Below, one piece after another: positions 53,860-54,522 of a DNA stretch of 54,522 nt. The stretch comes from a virus. The number at the start of each line of letters is the position of its first letter. Position 1 is the stretch's first letter. Location of the stretch: positions 1 to 54,522 of the IMG/VR virus record IMGVR_UViG_3300020395_000014; one strand, written 5' to 3'. Both the position numbers and the translations under genes were made by a program. A model generated the notes under the pieces. It saw only the letters and a list, made by a program, of their open reading frames with translations. It was not told where the DNA came from and made no database searches.

Positions 53860-54374
53860 TTAATTTTGAACTATTTGATTTTCCCTCTATCTTTGGTGTG
53901 GTTAAATCCACAGATGGATTAAAGAGGCAACAGACACGCCCATTAAGGGCAGAAGTACAAGAGATTGCCATTGCAAAGTATAGTGGTGGTCAATTAAAAT
54001 ATGTTGGTGATACTGAGAATGGTAGAGACTTCTTAGGTATTCACGATAATATCTATTATGAATCAAAGGGTATGGATGGATTGTTTCTTAAAACAAAACC
54101 ATATACCAGAGAGGTAACACTTATGAATTTTAAAGGTAGGAATAAAGGGTTGCCAGAACAAACATTTGATTATATGCTATTATGGGATACTAAGAATTAT
54201 ACTGCTGGAATATGCAGTTGGAACTCCTGTATGAAAAATACAAAACTTAAAGATGATTCTGTATCATTTAAAGTCAATTTTGATGATATTACATTTGTTG
54301 CAAAGAATGTAGTACCTAAAGAGAAAGGTGACTTTGGTGCTAAACTTTATAATCTAATCAAAGAAAGCGTATGA
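53856..54374 (+). CDS. Unknown protein coupled to the helicase (172 aa)
   Basis: MINFELFDFPSIFGVVKSTD, then GRDFLGIHDNIYYESKGMDG and TREVTLMNFKGRNKG, then FDYMLLWDTKNYTAGICSW. Mixed alpha/beta, no membrane segment. The helicase stop lies within its start (ATGA), which implies linked expression. A partner of the helicase, for example a nuclease or substrate-binding subunit, is possible, but no catalytic motif is clear. Its stop again overlaps the next start (ATGA). Confidence 0.65.
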   Translation: MINFELFDFPSIFGVVKSTDGLKRQQTRPLRAEVQEIAIAKYSGGQLKYVGDTENGRDFLGIHDNIYYESKGMDGLFLKTKPYTREVTLMNFKGRNKGLPEQTFDYMLLWDTKNYTAGICSWNSCMKNTKLKDDSVSFKVNFDDITFVAKNVVPKEKGDFGAKLYNLIKESV

Positions 54375-54522
54375 ATATCAAAGAAGACGAATACATGTCA
54401 AGTGATGTGTGGAAAAGAAATATTCCACCAGTTACTAATTTTAAGAGAGGAAGTACCTACAATCAATTTGGTATGTGGGTTATGTGGACTTATTATATCA
54501 TTGTTGCTATGATGATAGTAAG
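54371..54522 (+). CDS. Truncated membrane protein at the window end
   Basis: Begins MNIKEDEYMSSDVWKRNIPP, with a 4-base overlap with the preceding gene, and continues to the end of the window. Residues from about 34 (FGMWVMWTYYIIVAMMIV) are a hydrophobic, Trp-rich segment, likely a transmembrane helix. About 50 codons are visible. No family recognised. Confidence 0.55.
   Translation, partial: MNIKEDEYMSSDVWKRNIPPVTNFKRGSTYNQFGMWVMWTYYIIVAMMIV

Noticed and set aside
1-54522. tRNA genes, photosynthesis genes, integrase or diversity-generating retroelement
   Set aside because: I looked for clover-leaf patterns, psbA-like, integrase and reverse-transcriptase motifs (such as YxDD) and saw none.

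Overview
The window is part of a T4-like marine myovirus genome of the cyanophage type. It is compact and visibly A/T-rich, with mostly A/T-ending codons. Most gaps between genes are a few bases or overlaps such as TAATG and ATGA. T4 core proteins are recognisable: gp32, gp53, gp48, gp4, gp26 and the gp5 OB domain. Many late genes follow CTAAATA/NATAAATA boxes of the T4 late-promoter type, most of them about 20-40 bases before a start codon. The host cannot be read from the window. Low GC and gene style suggest a marine host such as Prochlorococcus, but this is inference. I saw no tRNA, photosynthesis gene, integrase, insertion sequence or CRISPR.

Layout. 1-674: 3' end of gene 32, a doubtful 43-codon ORF and a terminator. 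663-3438, minus strand: baseplate/head-completion block (gp53, gp48, a conserved unknown, gp4). 3475-12430, plus strand: tail tube/baseplate hub block. This holds a gp54-like tube protein, a gp26-like chaperone with a textbook -1 frameshift signal into a 60-codon ORF, two membrane-helix/coiled-coil proteins (tape-measure candidates), a gp27-like hub, a gp5-like OB hub without lysozyme, and a separate beta-helical spike. 12430-41251: a very large fibre/adhesin cluster made of shuffled modules. It includes four collagen-like (Gly-Pro-Pro) proteins, five proteins sharing one N-terminal domain, two cupredoxin-like copper-site domains, a beta-helix, a tail-collar protein with HxH motifs, a glycine-rich tip protein, a complete subtilisin-like protease and a fibre-assembly chaperone candidate. 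41291-42144: a prolyl-4-hydroxylase-like 2OG-Fe(II) oxygenase and a small conserved ORF behind a sigma70-like promoter. 42181-52530: three more large structural proteins, the first ending in an S74 autoproteolytic chaperone. 52531-52677: a terminator whose loop forms part of an early promoter. 52678-54522: early-type operon with an SF2 helicase, an unknown protein and a truncated membrane protein.

How the genes work together. The left part builds the baseplate, tail tube and hub. The frameshifted gp26-like gene just before the tape-measure candidates matches the tail-assembly-chaperone G/GT arrangement of many tailed phages. The middle encodes the host-contact apparatus. The oxygenase next to four collagen-like fibres suggests that fibre prolines are hydroxylated. 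The cupredoxin domains suggest copper-binding fibres. The helicase operon at the right belongs to a different, early transcription unit.
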